DNA from: Zoogloeaceae bacterium
GTDB taxonomy: Bacteria; Pseudomonadota; Gammaproteobacteria; Burkholderiales; Rhodocyclaceae
Assembly: GCA_024235675.1 (NCBI GenBank)
Contig: JACKLZ010000002.1
Span: forward strand, 866,001-930,000
Direction of reading: 5' to 3'
Length of the DNA: 64,000 nt
The notes under the pieces were generated by a model that made no database searches, was not told where the DNA came from, and saw nothing but the letters and a program-made list of their open reading frames with translations. Both the position numbers and the translations under genes were made by a program. Shown piece after piece: positions 25,084 to 34,043 of this stretch; the stretch's first letter is position 1, and each line of letters starts with the position of its first letter.

Positions 25084-26362
25084 CTTTGCTCTCCATGACT
25101 GGCGACACCTCGGGCGCATCGCTCGACGACTCAATTTCATTCACTGGCGCCACCACGCCCCCGGCGAGAATACCAGGCACCTCGCCACTTTGTTTGAGTG
25201 CGTACTCGGTCAGCAGCGGCCCGATGGTTTCGAGGATCACGATGGCGCCGAGCACAATGGCCGACAAGGTCGCTGCAAACTCAGGATAGCGTGCGGCGGT
25301 CATTTGCGTCAGGCCGATCGCCATACCGGCCATGGGCACGAGCGTCAGCCCGGTCAGGGCGGACTGCCTGAAATCCAGCCCGGCGCGGGTCAGGAGCATC
25401 ACCCCGGCACTCTTGCCGACAAAGCGCGCCAATACGAAGGCGACGGCAGCGAAGCCGGCGGAGCTCAGGTCCGCCAGATGCAGCCGAGCGCCCGCCACAA
25501 CGAACAGGATCACAAAGAAGATCTCCCCGCCGTTGCCAAAATCAACCGGCAACACATGCGAATGGCGATCGAGGTTGCGGGTCATGACGCCGAGCGCGAG
25601 CAGACTCAGCAGCATCGAACCGTTGGCCAGCTGGGCCACCCCGACCGTCCCCACCACCATGCCGATCAACAGCGCGAACTGAGTGGTTTCATCTTTGGGC
25701 AGCATGCGCGCCAAGCGCAGCAACAACCACGCAAACACGCCGGCAATCCCCAGAGACACGCCAAGCACATACAAGGGCTCGAGAACCGCAATCTCCCAAC
25801 CCGAGTTGTGTGCGTAGTGAATAAAGGGCAGCAAAGCGGTATAGGCGAGAAAGGAGAGGATGTTGTTCATCGCCACCAGCATCAGGCTGCGATCCGTCAG
25901 CGGCCCCTTGGCGCCGAGTTCCTTGACCACCAGCAGCACCACTGCGGGCGACGACGAAATGCCGATCGCTGCGGCGACCGCCGCCTGCATCGGTGCGATA
26001 TCGAACAGGGTCAGCACCGCGAAAATGCCTGCGAAGGCAAGACCCGCTTCCGCTATGGCCGCAGCAAACAACGAACGCTCCCGCCGGGCAAGCGACAGAT
26101 CAAGGAGGCGCCCCAGCTGAAACAGAATCAGCCCAAGTGCGACATCGACGAACACCTGCGCGCCGTCGAGCATCTCGGCAGTGAGCACGCCGGCCAGACT
26201 GGGGCCAAGCACGAAACCGATCGCGATAAAGCCGGTAATGCGCGGCACAAAGCCGCTGCGGTGCGCGGCCTCGCCACCGAGCAGTCCGGCCAGCATGAGC
26301 AGGCCGAACAGGATGAAGCCATTGATATCAGGTGGCCACGCGGGCAGAAACGGCCAGTTCAT
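25076..26362 (-). CDS. Cation:proton antiporter (CPA2/KefB-like membrane part)
   Basis: 428 aa with about 12-13 TM helices covering residues 12-395 and a short cytoplasmic tail. Family features include FGLLMLAGLLGGE, VDVALGLILFQLGRLLDL, GISSSPAVVLLVVKELGAKG and ARFVGKSAGVMLL. There is no C-terminal RCK/TrkA-N domain, so it is a monovalent cation/H+ exchanger of the simple type, and ion specificity is unknown. It lies between a MarR regulator upstream and a LapA-like gene downstream, all on the minus strand with tiny gaps, so the three form an operon. Confidence 0.87.
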   Translation of the reverse strand: MNWPFLPAWPPDINGFILFGLLMLAGLLGGEAAHRSGFVPRITGFIAIGFVLGPSLAGVLTAEMLDGAQVFVDVALGLILFQLGRLLDLSLARRERSLFAAAIAEAGLAFAGIFAVLTLFDIAPMQAAVAAAIGISSSPAVVLLVVKELGAKGPLTDRSLMLVAMNNILSFLAYTALLPFIHYAHNSGWEIAVLEPLYVLGVSLGIAGVFAWLLLRLARMLPKDETTQFALLIGMVVGTVGVAQLANGSMLLSLLALGVMTRNLDRHSHVLPVDFGNGGEIFFVILFVVAGARLHLADLSSAGFAAVAFVLARFVGKSAGVMLLTRAGLDFRQSALTGLTLVPMAGMAIGLTQMTAARYPEFAATLSAIVLGAIVILETIGPLLTEYALKQSGEVPGILAGGVVAPVNEIESSSDAPEVSPVMESKDA

Positions 26363-26386
26363 CGTTGGTGTCGATCGATGGGTCGT

Positions 26387-26863
26387 TCAGAGTTCGGAGA
26401 AGGGCCGGCCGGCCGCATCTTCCTGCACGTCCATGCGGGTCGCCAGCAGCTGCAGGTCAGCGCTGAGACGGAGCAGCACGTCCTGCGGCAACCGGGCGAG
26501 CGCATCAGGCAACAGGCCCGCGACCGGCTCGGGCGCCTTGGCTAGCGTGTCGGCGCCGAGCTCAGTCAAAAACAGCTTGACCACTCTCTGGTCCGCCTGC
26601 GAGCGCTCACGTCGCAGCAAGCCCCCCTTCTCGGCTTTGGCCAGCAAATTGCTGGCGGTCGACGGATGGATTGCCATCGCGCCAGCCAATTCGGTGACCC
26701 GAATGCCGGGCTGACGGGCAACCAGAGCCAGCGCCCACACCTGTGCGCCGCTGGCGCCGCAGCGCCGCTCGATATTCTGCAAATGGTGGCGTACGCCAGC
26801 ATAAATGCTGCGGAACAGGCGCAAGGCTTCGTGGGTGGCGTTGTCAGTGGCGGAACCGGTCAT
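26387..26863 (-). CDS. MarR-family transcriptional regulator
   Basis: 158 aa. The winged-helix core reads IRVTELAGAMAIHPSTASNLLAKAEKGGLLRRERSQADQR, the classical MarR recognition helix and wing. It is the first gene of the MarR-antiporter-LapA unit. The near-palindrome TTTTG-TG-CAAAA at 26871-26882, just upstream of the start, is a possible autoregulatory site. The ligand is unknown. Confidence 0.88.
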   Translation of the reverse strand: MTGSATDNATHEALRLFRSIYAGVRHHLQNIERRCGASGAQVWALALVARQPGIRVTELAGAMAIHPSTASNLLAKAEKGGLLRRERSQADQRVVKLFLTELGADTLAKAPEPVAGLLPDALARLPQDVLLRLSADLQLLATRMDVQEDAAGRPFSEL

Positions 26864-26940
26864 GATTTACTTTTGTGCAAAAACAAACCGCATCATAGGC
26901 GGGCCGCCTGTCGGCGTCCAGCGCGACACCCGCCAGCAAC

Positions 26941-27960
26941 TCAGGGGCCGTAACCGTCGGGGTTGCCAGACTGCCAGCGCCAGGCATCGGCACACATATC
27001 CGCCAGATCATGTTCTGCGCGCCAGCCCAGCTCGGTCAGCGCCAGCGCTGGGTCGGCATAGCACTGTGCAATGTCGCCCGCGCGCCGCGGCGCAATCCGG
27101 TAGGGCACCGACTTGCCAGATGCCTGCTCGAAGGCTTTGACCACCTCCAGCACGCTATAGCCACGGCCGGTGCCGAGATTCAGCGTCAGCACCCCGGCGC
27201 CCGCCATCAGTCGCTCGACGGCTCGCACATGCCCAATCGCCAGATCGACCACATGAATGTAATCGCGCACGCCCGTGCCATCCACGGTCGCGTAATCGTC
27301 GCCAAACACGCTCAGTTCGGCCAGCTTGCCCACCGCGACCTGACTGACATAGGGCATCAGATTGTTCGGAATACCGTTGGGGTCCTCGCCGATCAGCCCG
27401 GATGGGTGCGCACCGACCGGGTTGAAGTAGCGCAGCAAAGCCATTTGCCAGTCGGCGTCGGCGGCAGCCACATCCTGCAGGATGAACTCGAGCATCCATT
27501 TGGTCCGCCCGTAGGGATTGGTCGGTCCGGTCGGAAAGTCTTCGCGAATCGGCACGCTGGCCGGGTCACCATACACCGTCGCCGACGAGCTGAAGACCAT
27601 GCGCTTGACACCATGCGCCGCCATCACCTCCAGCAACACCAGCGTGCCGGTGACATTGTTGTCGTAATAGGCATGCGGCTTCTGCACCGATTCACCCACC
27701 GCTTTCAAGCCGGCAAAATGAATCACGGCATCCACGCGCCGCGCGGCAAACACTGCGTCCAGCCCGGCGCGATCACGGATGTCGACTTCGTGAAGCGCTG
27801 CGACCGGGCGACCGGCGATCCGGGCGACCCGCGTCAAAGCCAGCGGATTGCTGTTGCTGAAATTGTCGACCACAACCACCTCGTGCCCTGCCGCGAGCAG
27901 CGCAACACAGGTGTGCGATCCGATATACCCCGCACCGCCGGTGACAAGTATGCAAGCCAT
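26941..27960 (-). CDS. galE: UDP-glucose 4-epimerase
   Basis: 339-aa extended SDR enzyme interconverting UDP-glucose and UDP-galactose. NAD-binding motif TGGAGYIGSHTCV at residues 7-19, DNFSNSNPLAL, the SSSATVYG serine and the NPYGRTK tyrosine/lysine pair are all present. The length matches GalE (338-340 aa). The start at 27960 follows AGGAGG. It is not beside other sugar genes here. Confidence 0.95.
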   Translation of the reverse strand: MACILVTGGAGYIGSHTCVALLAAGHEVVVVDNFSNSNPLALTRVARIAGRPVAALHEVDIRDRAGLDAVFAARRVDAVIHFAGLKAVGESVQKPHAYYDNNVTGTLVLLEVMAAHGVKRMVFSSSATVYGDPASVPIREDFPTGPTNPYGRTKWMLEFILQDVAAADADWQMALLRYFNPVGAHPSGLIGEDPNGIPNNLMPYVSQVAVGKLAELSVFGDDYATVDGTGVRDYIHVVDLAIGHVRAVERLMAGAGVLTLNLGTGRGYSVLEVVKAFEQASGKSVPYRIAPRRAGDIAQCYADPALALTELGWRAEHDLADMCADAWRWQSGNPDGYGP

Positions 27961-28029
27961 GCCGAACCTCCTGAATAAGCGTTCGGCCGGATCATACCCC
28001 GTCTGACTGACCGGCGATGCCGACCCAAT

Positions 28030-28053
28030 AAAAAAGCCGCCCACGCAGGCGGC
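28030..28053 (-). terminator. Intrinsic terminator after the PCu(A)C gene
   Basis: On the minus strand, GCCGCC-TGCGTG-GGCGGC is followed by six T residues (28035-28030), about 24 bp after the copper-chaperone stop and ahead of galE. Confidence 0.85.
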
Positions 28054-28076
28054 CTTGATGCCTCTGACGCAAGCGC

Positions 28077-28547
28077 TTAGTGGGCGCCGTGCTTCATCTT
28101 CATGGCGGGCGCCGCCAACTCGCGCACCGGGGCTTCAATCTGAACCTCTTCCCGCGTGCCATCCGCAGCTTCGAAGCTCAGCGTCAGGGGCACACTTGCC
28201 CCCGCATGCAGGGGCGCCGTCAGTCCCATCAGCATGATGTGATAGCCGCCGGGCTTGAGGGCCACCATCTGACCCGCAGGCAGATCGATCCCCGCCACCG
28301 GACGCATTTTCATCACATCATTTTCCATGCTCATTTCGTGCACCTCAACCGCAGGCGCTGCCGGGCTGCTTGCCCCGACCAGTCGCATCGGCTTCGCCGC
28401 AGTCAACCCCATGAACGCGCCCGTGGCTTTCTGCGCTGCCACCGTGCCGCGCACCCAAGGCTCACTGACCGTCACATCGCCTGCAATCGCAGCCACTGCA
28501 GAACAGGACAGCACCAGCGCAGTCACCAGGTTTCGAACATTCTTCAT
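28077..28547 (-). CDS. Periplasmic copper chaperone PCu(A)C
   Basis: 156 aa with a signal peptide (1-22). The copper site is complete: H-E-M, 10-residue spacing to M, then 21 residues to HIM, which matches the H(M)X10MX21HXM consensus. An extra Met/His tail (MKMKHGAH) closes the protein. PCu(A)C proteins deliver Cu(I) to the CuA or CuB centres of haem-copper oxidases. It diverges from regB, a redox regulator of respiratory genes. Confidence 0.92.
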   Translation of the reverse strand: MKNVRNLVTALVLSCSAVAAIAGDVTVSEPWVRGTVAAQKATGAFMGLTAAKPMRLVGASSPAAPAVEVHEMSMENDVMKMRPVAGIDLPAGQMVALKPGGYHIMLMGLTAPLHAGASVPLTLSFEAADGTREEVQIEAPVRELAAPAMKMKHGAH

Positions 28548-28663
28548 GACATTCCCTTCCATTGACTTATCGCGCAGAAGGCTACTCCAAACACATCCAA
28601 ACGGGCTGCGGCAGTTCGTCGCACCAGTCCGCCGGGTGTGCACTTCCGCCATAATGTGGCGCG

Positions 28664-29944
28664 ATGCCAACAGCTAAGTTTTCCTTGCCGGACACCACGA
28701 CACCGCGCGCCGACAGCCGCCCACTGACACGACTTGTGTCACTACGCTGGTATTCGGTAGCCGCCATGCTGGTGCTGGCCATCGGCGCCGCGCCCGCCCT
28801 GAACATCAGCATTCCCGCCGTCCCGATCCTGCTCATCGCCGGCGCACTCGGGGCGTGGAACGCCATGGCCCGGTTCGTTTTCCTCGCACGCCACGAGCCG
28901 GGCCCGTGGAGCCTTCTCCTCGAACTGGTGGTGGATCTGGCCGCCTGGAGCGGCGTGCTTTACCTGACGGGCGGCGCCACCAATCCACTCATTTCGCTTT
29001 TTCTACCCCTGATTGCCGTCGGCGCCGCCGTGCTGCCCGCGATGCAGACGTGGTTGCTCGCCGCGCTGTCGATCTCGGTCTACTCCTGGTTATGGACGCA
29101 TCATCGTCCCCTCGGCCTCGCAGACCCCACACGCGCCATCGACTGGCATCTGGCCGGAATGTGGGGCACCTTCGCGGTGTCGGCACTGGTCATCACATGG
29201 TATGTGTCGCGCATGACCGCAACCGTCCGCGCCCGCGACCTCGCACTCGCACACGCCCGGGAACGCCGGTTGCGCAACGAGCGCATTGTCGCCATGGCCA
29301 ACCTCGCCGCTGGCGCGGCACACGAAATGGGCACACCATTGGGCACCATGCGTCTGATCATCGACAGCCTGCAAGCCCAGTGCGGCGACGATCCTGAAAC
29401 GCGCGAGGATCTGGGCACCATGGCGCAGCAGATCAGCCATTGTCGAACCATCCTGTCCCGCCTGACCGCGTCGGGCGGACAGGCGCGGGTCGAAGCCGGC
29501 GGCGCACTCGACATCGCCGACTGGCTGGATGATCTGGTGATGACGATCGAATCACAACGTCCGGATGCTCGCATCGATTGGGCCGACTCGGAGCAGCTCA
29601 CCGGGCTGCGCATGGTGGCTGACCAGTCCGTGACACAGGCGCTGCACAACCTCATCAACAACGCGCTGACCGCGTCGCCGGATCAAAGCGCCACCCTTGC
29701 GGCCCATCGCGACGGCGCCACGGTCTCGATCAACATCGCAGACCAGGGCCCGGGCATTCCACCCGACATACTCAACGCCTTGCATGAAGCGCCGCGACAC
29801 CCGAGCCATGATGAGGGCGGCCTGGGTATTGGCCTGCTCCTCAGTCTGGGCGCCATCGAAGCCTTTGGCGGCACACTGCGTTACGCCCCGCGCGACGGAG
29901 GCGGTACCATAACCACCGTCACACTTCCCCTTCTGAGCACATGA
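28664..29944 (+). CDS. regB: Redox sensor histidine kinase RegB/PrrB family
   Basis: 426 aa with six predicted TM helices in the first ~185 residues. The quinone-binding-type loop GGATNPLISLF is at residues 103-113. The H-box AAGAAHEMGTPLGTM contains phosphoacceptor H220, and C260 (ISHCRTIL) lies where the redox-active cysteine of RegB is expected. HATPase motifs: NLINNALTASP, DQGPGIPP and GGLGIGLLLS. The regA start overlaps the stop (ATGA). The first ATG (28664) is used; the ribosome site is weak. Confidence 0.92.
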   Translation: MPTAKFSLPDTTTPRADSRPLTRLVSLRWYSVAAMLVLAIGAAPALNISIPAVPILLIAGALGAWNAMARFVFLARHEPGPWSLLLELVVDLAAWSGVLYLTGGATNPLISLFLPLIAVGAAVLPAMQTWLLAALSISVYSWLWTHHRPLGLADPTRAIDWHLAGMWGTFAVSALVITWYVSRMTATVRARDLALAHARERRLRNERIVAMANLAAGAAHEMGTPLGTMRLIIDSLQAQCGDDPETREDLGTMAQQISHCRTILSRLTASGGQARVEAGGALDIADWLDDLVMTIESQRPDARIDWADSEQLTGLRMVADQSVTQALHNLINNALTASPDQSATLAAHRDGATVSINIADQGPGIPPDILNALHEAPRHPSHDEGGLGIGLLLSLGAIEAFGGTLRYAPRDGGGTITTVTLPLLST

Positions 29945-30483
29945 CGACACTTGGCATTCAGACCGTTCTGGTGATCGACGACGAGCCGGCCTTCAACCGG
30001 ATCCTCTGCCGCACCTTGTCGCATCGCGGACTCACGTGCTGCGGAGCACTCGACGCCGCGACCGCGCTACAGGAAATGCGTCGCCTGCGACCTGACGCCG
30101 TCATCCTCGACCTGAACCTCGATGGCAGCTCCGGTCTCCCGCTGATTGCGCCTTTGCGCGAAATACGGCCCGACACGCGCATTCTCGTTCTCACCGGCTA
30201 CGCGAGTATCACCACAGCAGTAGAGGCGATCAAACTTGGCGCCCACCAATACCTTGCGAAGCCGGCAGACGCCGACAGCATTCTTCGCGCACTGCTCGAC
30301 GCAGTCCCCGACGCCAACGACGCTGCGCCGCTCGAAACCATGTCAGTCGATCGTCTCGAATGGGAACATATTCAACGCGTTCTGGCGGAGAACCAAGGCA
30401 ATATTTCGGCGACCGCGCGCGCCCTCAAGATGCACCGACGCACCCTGCAACGCAAGCTGGCAAAACGCCCGGTGCGCGAGTGA
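29941..30483 (+). CDS. regA: Response regulator RegA/PrrA
   Basis: 180 aa. The receiver domain has D13-D14, phosphoacceptor D57 (VILDLNLDGSSGLPL) and K107 (YLAKPAD). It ends in a Fis-type helix-turn-helix GNISATARALKMHRRTLQRKL, the nearly invariant DNA-binding helix pair of RegA/PrrA/ActR. The family controls respiration, denitrification, carbon fixation or photosynthesis genes according to redox state. It overlaps regB by 4 bp and the next gene by 4 bp. Confidence 0.94.
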   Translation: MTTLGIQTVLVIDDEPAFNRILCRTLSHRGLTCCGALDAATALQEMRRLRPDAVILDLNLDGSSGLPLIAPLREIRPDTRILVLTGYASITTAVEAIKLGAHQYLAKPADADSILRALLDAVPDANDAAPLETMSVDRLEWEHIQRVLAENQGNISATARALKMHRRTLQRKLAKRPVRE

Positions 30484-30866
30484 GTACCGAAACAGGCCCG
30501 CGAATCGACAAATGGCTTTGGGCCGCGCGATTCTTCAAGACCCGCGGTCTGGCCAAAACGGCCATCGACGGCGGACACATCCACCTCAACGGTGTCCGCG
30601 CCAAACCGGCGCGTACGCTTCGCTGCGGCGATCTGCTCGACATCACGGTCGGCACACGGAGAATCTCGGTCGTCGTTGAAGCCCTTTCAGAGTCGCGCGG
30701 CTCCGCCACCGTCGCGCAACAGCTCTACACCGAAACCCCCGAGAGCATTGCACACGCCGACGCCATGCGCGCCCAACGAGCAGCACAGGCCGAACCCCGC
30801 CAGGGCGGGCGCCCCACGAAACGCGACCGCAGAGCCATCCACCGCTTCAACGAGGATGCCGGCTGA
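30480..30866 (+). CDS. hslR: Hsp15-like S4-domain RNA-binding protein
   Basis: 128 aa with an S4 domain (RIDKWLWAARFFKTRGLAKTAIDGGHIHLNGVRAKPARTLRCGD) and a basic C-terminal tail, as in Hsp15, which rescues 50S subunits carrying nascent chains after heat shock. The GTG start at 30480 overlaps the regA stop (GTGA), so it is probably translated by coupling to regA. Confidence 0.9.
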   Translation: MSTETGPRIDKWLWAARFFKTRGLAKTAIDGGHIHLNGVRAKPARTLRCGDLLDITVGTRRISVVVEALSESRGSATVAQQLYTETPESIAHADAMRAQRAAQAEPRQGGRPTKRDRRAIHRFNEDAG

Positions 30867-30918
30867 TAACCAACGCGCATGGCACTGCGAATGTTGCGCG
30901 GGGCAAAACCGACACCAC

Positions 30919-30957
30919 AATACAAAACGCCCCGAACATGTCGGGGCGTTTTGTATT
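30919..30957. terminator. Bidirectional terminator between hslR and rplQ
   Basis: A perfect 17-bp stem (30919-30935 with 30941-30957) around the 5-base loop ACATG. The stem contains CGCCCCGA, and its ends AATACAAAAC and GTTTTGTATT give a U-rich 3' side in both directions. It sits between the convergent hslR and rplQ genes. Confidence 0.92.
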
Positions 30958-30993
30958 CCAAACCCGGCGAGCCGAAGCCCGCCTCATTTGAAC

Positions 30994-31401
30994 TTAAGCA
31001 GCCTGCTCTTCAGCGGGCGCTTCAACCGGCGCAGCGGCTTCTTCCGGACGATCCAGCAGCTCGACAATCGCCATCGGCGCATTATCGCCGTCACGGAAAC
31101 CGAACTTCAGAATACGCAGGTAGCCACCGTTGCGGGTCGCGTAACGCGGGCCCAGCTCATTGAAGAGCTTGACCACCATATCGCGATCGCGCAGGCGATC
31201 AAATGCCAGGCGGCGATTAGCCACCGTCGCTTTCTTGCTCAGCGTGATGAGGGGCTCAACCACCCGGCGCAATTCTTTCGCCTTCGGGAGAGTCGTCTTG
31301 ATGACTTCGTGCTGCAGCAGTGCGTTTGCCATGTTGCGGAACATTGCCTGGCGGTGTGCACTGGTGCGGTTCAGCTTGCGAAGACCGTTACGGTGACGCA
31401 T
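30994..31401 (-). CDS. rplQ: 50S ribosomal protein L17
   Basis: 135 aa, MRHRNGLRKLNRTSAHRQAMFRNMANALL, the conserved L17 N-terminus, with an Ala/Pro/Glu-rich tail. It is the last gene of the alpha operon, 26 bp after rpoA, and is followed by the strong terminator at 30919-30957. Confidence 0.98.
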   Translation of the reverse strand: MRHRNGLRKLNRTSAHRQAMFRNMANALLQHEVIKTTLPKAKELRRVVEPLITLSKKATVANRRLAFDRLRDRDMVVKLFNELGPRYATRNGGYLRILKFGFRDGDNAPMAIVELLDRPEEAAAPVEAPAEEQAA

Positions 31402-31427
31402 GATCTCGTTCCTTTATCCCTGCCGAA

Positions 31428-32408
31428 TCAACCGAGCTTCTCGAGCCCGGCCGGCGGCCAATTTTCCAACTTCATGCCGAGCGTCAGGCCGCGCGAGGCG
31501 AGCACTTCCTTGATCTCGTTCAGCGACTTGCGTCCGAGATTCGGCGTCTTGAGCAGTTCGGTTTCCGTCCGTTGGATCAGGTCACCGATGTAGTAGATGT
31601 TCTCTGCCTTGAGGCAGTTAGCCGAACGAACCGTCAGCTCCAGATCATCCACCGGGCGCAGCAGCACCGGATCGATCGTCGGCGCCTGTGCGGCCTCAAC
31701 CTCAACCGGCGTACCTTCGAGATCAGCAAACACAGACAGCTGATCCACGAGCACACGTGCAGCAAAGCGAATCGCTTCTTCCGGATCGACCGCACCATTG
31801 GTTTCAATGTCGATCACCAGACGATCCAGGTCGGTACGTTGCTCAACGCGAGCACTCTCGACCTTGTAGCTGACACGACGAACCGGGCTGAACGACGCAT
31901 CCAGCACCACATGGCCAATCGACTTGGATTCACCATTCGTCGGACGCTGGTTCGCCGGCTGATAGCCACGACCTTCCTCGACCTTGATTTCCATGTCGAG
32001 CTTGCCGCCCGGTGCCAGATGAGCGATCACGAAGTCAGGGTTGATCACCTCAACGTCGTGCGTCGTCTCGATGTCAGCCGCGGTCACAATACCTTCGCCC
32101 GATTTTGCCAGGCGCAGCGTCGCATCCGTGCGATTGTGCATTTTCAGCACAACGCCCTTCAGATTCAGCAGCAGATCAACGACGTCCTCACGAACACCAT
32201 CCAGCGTGGAGTACTCGTGCAGCACCCCCTGGATGCTGACTTCAGTCGGAGCACAGCCGGGAAGCGACGAGAGCAAAATCCGACGCAGGGCGTTACCGAG
32301 CGTGTGTCCGAATCCGCGCTCGAACGGCTCCATCGTGACCCGTGCATGCACGGTCGACAGGCTTTGTACGTCAATGATGCGCGGTTTCAGCAGTACATTG
32401 CTTTGCAT
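31428..32408 (-). CDS. rpoA: RNA polymerase subunit alpha
   Basis: 326 aa. The N-terminal dimerisation domain includes GFGHTLGNALRRILLSSLPG and the C-terminal domain includes LRPVDDLELTVRSANCLKAENI and TPNLGRKSLNEIKEVLASRGL, which binds UP elements and activators. Normal length. It lies between rpsD and rplQ in the alpha operon. Confidence 0.99.
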   Translation of the reverse strand: MQSNVLLKPRIIDVQSLSTVHARVTMEPFERGFGHTLGNALRRILLSSLPGCAPTEVSIQGVLHEYSTLDGVREDVVDLLLNLKGVVLKMHNRTDATLRLAKSGEGIVTAADIETTHDVEVINPDFVIAHLAPGGKLDMEIKVEEGRGYQPANQRPTNGESKSIGHVVLDASFSPVRRVSYKVESARVEQRTDLDRLVIDIETNGAVDPEEAIRFAARVLVDQLSVFADLEGTPVEVEAAQAPTIDPVLLRPVDDLELTVRSANCLKAENIYYIGDLIQRTETELLKTPNLGRKSLNEIKEVLASRGLTLGMKLENWPPAGLEKLG

Positions 32409-32447
32409 CAGCAGTCCTTGTTTCGCAAATTACGTCAGAAGCCGCAA

Positions 32448-33077
32448 TCAGCGGGAATAAAGTTCGACGACCAGACCTTCGTTCAGCGTTGCGGGCAGTT
32501 CGCTGCGCTGCGGGTAGGCTTTGAAAACGCCTTTGCCAGCCTTCACGTCCACTTCGATCCACTCGGGGAAACCGCGGGATTCAGCCGCTTCCAGAGCAGC
32601 TTTAACACGCAGCGTGCCACGAACGGCTTCAGTCACTTCAATGACGTCGCCAGGGCGAACGTTATAAGAAGGAATGTTCACTCGCTGGCCGTTGACCAGA
32701 ACGCCGTTGTGACGAACGATCTGGCGCGATTCAGCGCGGGAGACACCAAAACCCATACGATAGGCAACGGCGTCCAGACGACCTTCCAGCAGTTGCAGCA
32801 GGTTCTCACCAGTCTGACCGCGACGACGATCTGCCTCGGCGTAGACTTTCCGGAACTGGCGCTCGAGCACACCGTACAGACGACGGATCTTCTGCTTTTC
32901 GCGCAGCTGCACGCCATAGCCAGACATGCGCTGACCAGAACGCTGACCGTGCTGACCCGGCGCATAGGCGCGGCGCTCGATGGCGCACTTATCGGTAAAG
33001 CACTTCTCGCCTTTCAGGAACAGCTTCTCGCCTTCACGGCGACACTGGCGGCACTTGGGATCAAGATTGCGGGCCAC
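32448..33077 (-). CDS. rpsD: 30S ribosomal protein S4
   Basis: 209 aa. It starts MARNLDPKCRQCRREGEKLFLKG with the N-terminal cysteine cluster, then carries an S4 RNA-binding domain (YRMGFGVSRAESRQIVRHNGVLVNGQRVN). In related bacteria S4 is the translational repressor of the alpha operon. 13 bp after rpsK. Confidence 0.98.
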   Translation of the reverse strand: MARNLDPKCRQCRREGEKLFLKGEKCFTDKCAIERRAYAPGQHGQRSGQRMSGYGVQLREKQKIRRLYGVLERQFRKVYAEADRRRGQTGENLLQLLEGRLDAVAYRMGFGVSRAESRQIVRHNGVLVNGQRVNIPSYNVRPGDVIEVTEAVRGTLRVKAALEAAESRGFPEWIEVDVKAGKGVFKAYPQRSELPATLNEGLVVELYSR

Positions 33078-33090
33078 GTTTTACTCCTTG

Positions 33091-33480
33091 TTAGATACGG
33101 CGCTTTTTGGGCGGCCGGCAACCGTTGTGCGGGATCGGCGTGATATCAGTGATACTGGTCACCTTGATACCCAGCGCGTTCAGCGCACGCACCGACGACT
33201 CACGCCCCGGACCCGGGCCCTTGATGCGCACTTCGACGTTCTTCACACCACATTCCTGAGCCGCCTTACCAGCAGCTTCTGCGGCCACCTGGGCTGCGAA
33301 CGGAGTGCTCTTACGCGAGCCCTTGAATCCGGCACCACCGGAAGTCGCCCAAGACAACGCGTTGCCCTGGCGATCGGTAATGGTGATGATCGTGTTGTTG
33401 AAGCTCGCATGAACATGAACGATGCCTTCGGCGACGTTCTTCTTTACCTTCTTGCGAACTTTGGTTGCAGTCTTAGCCAT
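33091..33480 (-). CDS. rpsK: 30S ribosomal protein S11
   Basis: 129 aa, with GIVHVHASFNNTIITITDRQGN and the C-terminal PHNGCRPPKKRRI. Standard length. Second gene of the alpha operon, 12 bp after rpsM. Confidence 0.98.
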   Translation of the reverse strand: MAKTATKVRKKVKKNVAEGIVHVHASFNNTIITITDRQGNALSWATSGGAGFKGSRKSTPFAAQVAAEAAGKAAQECGVKNVEVRIKGPGPGRESSVRALNALGIKVTSITDITPIPHNGCRPPKKRRI

Positions 33481-33492
33481 ATCTCGTCTCTA

Positions 33493-33855
33493 TCACTTCT
33501 TGCCGGCAATTGCCTTGCGCGGTCCCTTACGGGTGCGGGCGTTAGTGCGGGTACGCTGACCACGACACGGCAGACCGCGACGATGGCGCAGCCCACGATA
33601 GCAACTCAGGTCCATCAGGCGCTTGATACTCATCGTGATTTCACGACGCAAATCGCCTTCAACCGAGAATTTGCCCACCTCGTCGCGCAGACGCTCCATA
33701 TCCGACTCAGTCAAGTCCTTCATCTTCGTCGAACGTGCAACACCGGCTGCGTCGCAAATTTTTTGCGCGCGAGTCCGGCCAACCCCGAAAATCGCCGTCA
33801 AAGCGATTTCCGCGTGTTTGTGATTGGGAATGTTTACCCCAGCAATACGGGCCAT
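33493..33855 (-). CDS. rpsM: 30S ribosomal protein S13
   Basis: 120 aa, MARIAGVNIPNHKHAEIALTAIFGVGR, with the basic tail GQRTRTNARTRKGPRK. First gene of the alpha operon, directly behind a strong promoter at 33884-33912. Confidence 0.98.
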   Translation of the reverse strand: MARIAGVNIPNHKHAEIALTAIFGVGRTRAQKICDAAGVARSTKMKDLTESDMERLRDEVGKFSVEGDLRREITMSIKRLMDLSCYRGLRHRRGLPCRGQRTRTNARTRKGPRKAIAGKK

Positions 33856-33883
33856 CCGATCACCCCAGAAAGTTAAACCTTAA

Positions 33884-33912
33884 ATTATAGTTCTGATAGC
33901 TTGCGCTATCAA
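33884..33912 (-). promoter_or_regulatory. Alpha-operon promoter (rpsM)
   Basis: Minus strand TTGATA (33912-33907), exactly 17 bp, then the consensus TATAAT (33889-33884). The -35 overlaps the rpmJ stop codon. The palindrome GATAGC-GCAA-GCTATC (33910-33895) fills the spacer. Confidence 0.82.
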
Positions 33913-34022
33913 CCCTGACGCTGTTTGTGACGCGGATCGGTGCAAATCACACGAACCACGCCCTTACGGCGAATGATCTTGCAATTTCGGCAGAGGCGCT
34001 TCACAGAAGCTTGAACTCTCAT
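33909..34022 (-). CDS. rpmJ: 50S ribosomal protein L36
   Basis: 37 aa, MRVQASVKRLCRNCKIIRRKG and onwards, with the zinc ligands C11, C14, C27 and H32 all present (zinc-containing form). The ribosome site AGGAGAAAG precedes the ATG. It sits 21 bp after infA. It is easily missed because of its length. Confidence 0.96.
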   Translation of the reverse strand: MRVQASVKRLCRNCKIIRRKGVVRVICTDPRHKQRQG

Positions 34023-34043
34023 TTCTTTCTCCTGAACATCTTG

